The notes beneath the pieces were generated by a model. The model made no database searches, was not told the DNA's origin, and saw nothing but the letters and a program-made list of their open reading frames with translations. DNA of 24,317 nucleotides from Pseudomonadota bacterium. Its GTDB lineage: Bacteria > Pseudomonadota > Gammaproteobacteria > Xanthomonadales > Marinicellaceae. The stretch spans positions 1 through 24,317 of the forward strand of contig QQUO01000352.1 in assembly GCA_008501575.1 (NCBI GenBank), in the 5' to 3' direction. Position numbers and translations under genes: made by a program. Shown piece after piece: positions 22,982 to 24,317 of this stretch (position 1 is its first letter; every line of letters starts with the position of its first letter).

Positions 22982-23287
22982 ATGCCAATTTATTGCTACC
23001 AACAAGTTGCCGAAAATGGTTGTGACTTATGCCGTCATGGTTTTGAGGTGCGACAAAAAATAGCCGATGAAGCCTTACAGCAATGCCCTGAATGTGGTAC
23101 GGCCGTTAAAAAAATTATTACGGCTGTTAATATCCATACCGGTTTAACCAGTGGTGGCGGACATACCTTAAGTGAAAAGAATATCAGTAAACAAGGCTTT
23201 ACCCAGTACCGTAAAGTGGGGCCGGGTCAATATGAAAAAACCGCCGGCCAACAAGGCCCCGATCGGTTTAATGCTGAAGATATTTAA
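22982..23287 (+). CDS. FmdB-family zinc-ribbon protein
   Basis: This 101-residue protein resembles the small FmdB/CxxC regulatory-type zinc-ribbon proteins. MPIYCYQ at the start, then CDLCRHGFEVRQKIAD and CPECGTAVKKIIT give two CxxC pairs that would bind one zinc. The first pair is displaced by a short insertion (AENG) compared with the usual MPIYEYxCxxCG. The C-terminal half (SGGGHTLSEKNISKQGFTQY) is polar, glycine-rich and probably flexible. The role of the family is poorly known. AGGA lies about 10 nt before the ATG. The last 4 bp overlap the convergent plsB end (TTAA), so there is no room for a terminator between them. Confidence 0.8.
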   Translation: MPIYCYQQVAENGCDLCRHGFEVRQKIADEALQQCPECGTAVKKIITAVNIHTGLTSGGGHTLSEKNISKQGFTQYRKVGPGQYEKTAGQQGPDRFNAEDI

Positions 23288-24317
23288 ATGAGGTAAAGAA
23301 TACTGTGTCGAATGCGCCGTGACAAGATGGCTTTAGCGCCTTGATACATGGGTTCTAAATTATCAGTCAGAACTATTTTTCCGGCATCATTAATATCGAT
23401 AATGGCTTCTTTGTTCAGTTGTTTAATAAAATGTTTGAATAAATTCTTGTCAAAAAAGTCCGGTGAATTAAATTCATATAGCAGTGTTAATTGGCTTGCT
23501 ATCTGGTGACATAAAGTTTCCAGTTCATTGGTGGTGAGTTGACCGGAACCTTTGGATTTGAGTACTGCGATGACGATAAAAAACCGTTCATAGGTTTGCA
23601 TTAAGGCATTGGCCAGTACCCGCAATTTGCCCGCTTGTATGGAACCACCGGGATGACGTTGCAATTGACGACCTTCTGACACCAATAAATCATGAGTCTT
23701 AAACAGTTTAAGGGTCATTCGGCCATATTCAATAAATTCTTCGCGGCTCCATTTTAGAAACAATTCATTTTTAATGTAGGGGTAAATGATGGCCATGATG
23801 CGCAATAAATCCTTACGCGGATATTGGGCTTGATTAATAAAAAACATGGCAATAAATGAACTGGCGGCAAATAAATGCAGTACATTATTGCGGTAATAGG
23901 TCATCATCACACCCATATCCTGCTTGACCCGAATCACATCACCTAAGTCATGTTTGACTTGTTCAATAAAGCCCAGTTTAATGCCTTGTTCAATGATTTC
24001 TGATTCAGTTAAACTGGTGATGGTGGTTCTTTCTGAGTAGGGTAAATCCCGTAATAAGTTTTTGTAGAGTTGAATTTGCTCGGTTAAATTACTGACCGAA
24101 GCGGCTTGGTTGGGGGTGGCCAGTAAACTCACCGCCAATAAGTTGATTGGGTTGACATGAGACGACTCGTTGATATGGGTTAAAATACGATTGCCGGTTT
24201 CTGACACCACATTTTTAAACCAATTCGGTTTTTCTTTAACCCCAAGTTTTAGCTGTCGCCAGTCAGGATTGTGTTGATCTAAAATCGTATCCAGTTCGAT
24301 GGCTTCAGCGAAATTAA
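23284..24317 (-). CDS. plsB: Glycerol-3-phosphate acyltransferase PlsB, C-terminal part (runs off the right edge)
   Basis: PlsB transfers a fatty-acyl group to the sn-1 position of glycerol-3-phosphate at the inner membrane, the first step of phospholipid synthesis. The reading frame is open from the stop near 23284 to the window edge; the GTG at 24210 is internal, because in-frame codons upstream encode FAEAIELDTILDQHNPDW. Recognisable PlsB C-terminal features are NPINLLAVSLLATP, LYKNLLRDLPYSE, MMTYYRNNVLHLFA and the PYIKNELFLKW segment. The acyltransferase HxxxxD motif lies outside the window. It is convergent with the FmdB-like gene, with stop codons overlapping by 4 bp. Confidence 0.92.
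   Translation of the reverse strand, partial: NFAEAIELDTILDQHNPDWRQLKLGVKEKPNWFKNVVSETGNRILTHINESSHVNPINLLAVSLLATPNQAASVSNLTEQIQLYKNLLRDLPYSERTTITSLTESEIIEQGIKLGFIEQVKHDLGDVIRVKQDMGVMMTYYRNNVLHLFAASSFIAMFFINQAQYPRKDLLRIMAIIYPYIKNELFLKWSREEFIEYGRMTLKLFKTHDLLVSEGRQLQRHPGGSIQAGKLRVLANALMQTYERFFIVIAVLKSKGSGQLTTNELETLCHQIASQLTLLYEFNSPDFFDKNLFKHFIKQLNKEAIIDINDAGKIVLTDNLEPMYQGAKAILSRRIRHSILYLI

Overview
The window is a stretch of gammaproteobacterial chromosome with moderate GC. It is dense in housekeeping genes recognisable by motif: ligA, zipA, rep, mutM, nudC, erpA, hemJ, glyA, nusB, thiL, pgpA and plsB. zipA-ligA, ErpA, NudC and a PlsB-type acyltransferase together indicate Gammaproteobacteria. 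The general feel, including small exported proteins ending in a D-x-IF-type tail, suggests a marine Marinicella/Lysobacterales-like lineage. That genus-level guess is inference.

Left part (1-9554, all minus strand). Reading in the direction of transcription, a very compact run of seven genes starts at 9554: a DUF6776-like membrane/coiled-coil protein, a bactofilin, erpA, nudC, mutM, a MASE1-PAS-GGDEF-EAL cyclic-di-GMP protein and rep. Several stops overlap the next start or sit within a few bases of it, so this looks like one operon. After a 250-300 bp gap carrying a good promoter and a striking palindrome come zipA and ligA, which abut exactly (TAGATG); ligA runs off the left edge. Divergently from 9554 lies a hemJ-like gene, and the two genes appear to share one symmetric -10 element.

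Middle part (10366-14751, plus strand). glyA, nusB, thiL, pgpA and a lysine-6-dehydrogenase/saccharopine-dehydrogenase-like gene follow each other. nusB/thiL and pgpA/dehydrogenase are coupled through 4-bp stop/start overlaps. The nrdR and riboflavin genes that often sit between glyA and nusB are absent. A palindromic 140-bp element lies between thiL and pgpA.

Accessory island (about 14400-19700). Three small genes for exported proteins, here called A, B and C, lie convergent to the dehydrogenase gene. They are transcribed C-B-A with strong Shine-Dalgarno sequences and end in a shared terminator. The whole cassette is present twice in direct orientation, offset by about 2.75 kb. At the junction between copies lie a decayed 3' end of the downstream SDR gene (about 16988-17125) and a 3' fragment of the upstream dehydrogenase gene (about 17160-17497). 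These two scars show that a tandem duplication spanned from inside the dehydrogenase gene to inside the SDR gene. All six encoded proteins share one domain with two conserved cysteines, so the cassette itself probably arose from earlier duplication of a single gene. A 245-bp patch at the dehydrogenase 3' end is 241/245 identical between copies while its surroundings are strongly diverged, pointing to recent gene conversion. I recognise no function for A/B/C; this is the least ordinary part of the window.

Right part (19593-24317). An SDR-family gene (minus strand) lacks the usual catalytic Ser. It is followed by an unusually long POT-family peptide transporter (plus strand, good terminator), an FmdB-like zinc-ribbon protein (plus strand), and the C-terminal part of plsB (minus strand, convergent with a 4-bp overlap, running off the right edge). 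I see no rRNA, tRNA, CRISPR array, transposase or phage gene.
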